This document shows, piece by piece, positions 32,270 to 33,106 of a stretch of DNA of 33,106 nucleotides; position 1 is the stretch's first letter; each line of letters begins with the position of its first letter. Below the pieces are notes generated by a model. That model worked only from the letters and a program-made list of their open reading frames with translations. It was not told the DNA's origin and did not search any database. The stretch spans positions 10,374 to 43,479 of the forward strand of contig NVWB01000032.1 in assembly GCA_002733575.1 (NCBI GenBank), read 5' to 3'. The position numbers and the translations under genes are program-made. The stretch is from Blastopirellula sp. GTDB taxonomy: Bacteria > Planctomycetota > Planctomycetia > Pirellulales > Pirellulaceae.

Positions 32270-33106
32270 TCAGTTTTCTGGTACCGGCTGTCGCCCGATG
32301 GAATAATAGGTAAAGCCTAGTTCTTGCATGGTCGAGCGTTTGTAGAGATTTCGCCCATCGAAGATCACAGGGCTATTCATAAGTTGTTTGATTTTAGAAA
32401 AGTCAGGGTTCCGGAACTCGGACCATTCCGTATTAATTGCCAGTGCATCGGCTCCTTCGAGTGCATCCATCGGGAACTCGCAGTACTCGATCTTATCGGA
32501 GTTATCGATTGCCATTTTTTCGGCTGCCACGTTGTTCATTGCTTCGGGATCGTGGACTTTTAGTGTGGCTCCGGCGGCTAATAGTTTTTCCATCATTACT
32601 AGTGCTGGTGCTTCACGAATATCGTCGGTGCGCGGTTTAAACGCGAGGCCCCAGATGGCGATCGTTTTGCCGGTGAGGTCTTTGCCCATGTGGTTTTCGA
32701 TTTTTACGAGTAGCTCATGTTTTTGCAGTTCGTTGATTTGGTCAACTGCTTTGAGCAAGGTGGGGTCGATGCCAGCTTGCTCAAACATGCGTTCTAGCGC
32801 TCGCACATCTTTCGGGAAACAACTGCCGCCGTAGCCAACGCCAGGGAACAAAAATGAGAAACCAATGCGGCTGTCATGGCCAATACCACGACGTACATCG
32901 TTGATGTCTCCGCCCATTTTTTGAGTCAAGTTGGCCATGGTATTGATGAAACTAATCTTGGTGGCCAGCATGGCGTTTGCCACATACTTAGTCAGCTCGG
33001 CACTCTCTGGCGACATGATCAGAAACGGTTTTTCAGTTCGCAAAAATGGTTCGTAGAGTTCGCGTAATTTTTCGCCTACTTGATCACAGCGAACGCCGAC
33101 CACCAC
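32270..33106 (-). CDS. ugd: UDP-glucose 6-dehydrogenase, C-terminal part (cut by window end)
   Basis: The last 278 residues of an NAD-dependent UDP-glucose 6-dehydrogenase, which makes UDP-glucuronate for polysaccharides. Visible: [20 protein letters not shown], the catalytic Cys in [10 protein letters not shown], the linker helix with [17 protein letters not shown], and the C-terminal UDP-binding domain with [20 protein letters not shown] and [12 protein letters not shown]. The NAD-binding N-terminus lies beyond base 33106. It ends 147 bases before the start of the dioxygenase gene; both read on the minus strand. Confidence 0.95.
   Translation of the reverse strand: MVVGVRCDQVGEKLRELYEPFLRTEKPFLIMSPESAELTKYVANAMLATKISFINTMANLTQKMGGDINDVRRGIGHDSRIGFSFLFPGVGYGGSCFPKDVRALERMFEQAGIDPTLLKAVDQINELQKHELLVKIENHMGKDLTGKTIAIWGLAFKPRTDDIREAPALVMMEKLLAAGATLKVHDPEAMNNVAAEKMAIDNSDKIEYCEFPMDALEGADALAINTEWSEFRNPDFSKIKQLMNSPVIFDGRNLYKRSTMQELGFTYYSIGRQPVPEN

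Overview
The window reads as chromosomal DNA of a planctomycete, most likely a Pirellulales-type lineage with moderate GC; the order is an inference. The main evidence is a surface protein carrying the planctomycete LEPRxLL export signal plus a type I dockerin. Supporting traits are N-terminal CPHC/CPxC zinc ribbons on membrane-anchored proteins, a PPC-domain secreted protein, SUMF1-fold secreted proteins, a beta-propeller/di-heme cytochrome fusion, and clusters of short palindromic extragenic repeats. No tRNA, rRNA, CRISPR array, transposase or phage gene was seen.

Layout. 1-6.6 kb: the 5' part of transketolase (minus strand, cut by the window edge), slyX, an orphan PAS-PAS histidine kinase, the LEPRxLL/dockerin protein, a BCP-type peroxiredoxin, and a polytopic GT-C-like membrane protein. 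6.6-10.4 kb: a 175-bp inverted-repeat element, then a plus-strand set of a YVTN-propeller/di-heme cytochrome, a class I methyltransferase and a small membrane protein. 10.5-19.2 kb: a zinc-ribbon/low-complexity/TM protein, a 1.15-kb gene-free stretch rich in repeats, a tightly coupled three-gene set (zinc-ribbon MotA/TolQ/ExbB-like channel plus two ExbD/TolR-like coiled-coil proteins), and a secreted TPR protein with a long 13-residue tandem repeat that ends at a terminator. 19.3-26.7 kb: a PPC-domain secreted protein, two tandem paralogous SUMF1-fold secreted proteins separated by a strong terminator, floA, and a TrxR-like flavin oxidoreductase without CxxC. 26.7-33.1 kb (all minus strand): a palindromic repeat element, a YeiH-family transporter coupled to an 85-aa membrane protein, purA, an ADP-ribosylglycohydrolase, a signal-bearing intradiol dioxygenase, and the C-terminal part of UDP-glucose 6-dehydrogenase.

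The strongest candidate for an undescribed system is 13.8-17.5 kb. It looks like an ion-driven TolQ/TolR or MotA/MotB-type motor with a cytoplasmic zinc ribbon, a roughly 215-residue cytoplasmic tail and two non-identical ExbD-like subunits. Only one of the two has the membrane Asp expected to carry protons; the other has Ser at the aligned place. The TPR/repeat protein downstream and the zinc-ribbon protein upstream are possible partners by proximity only.
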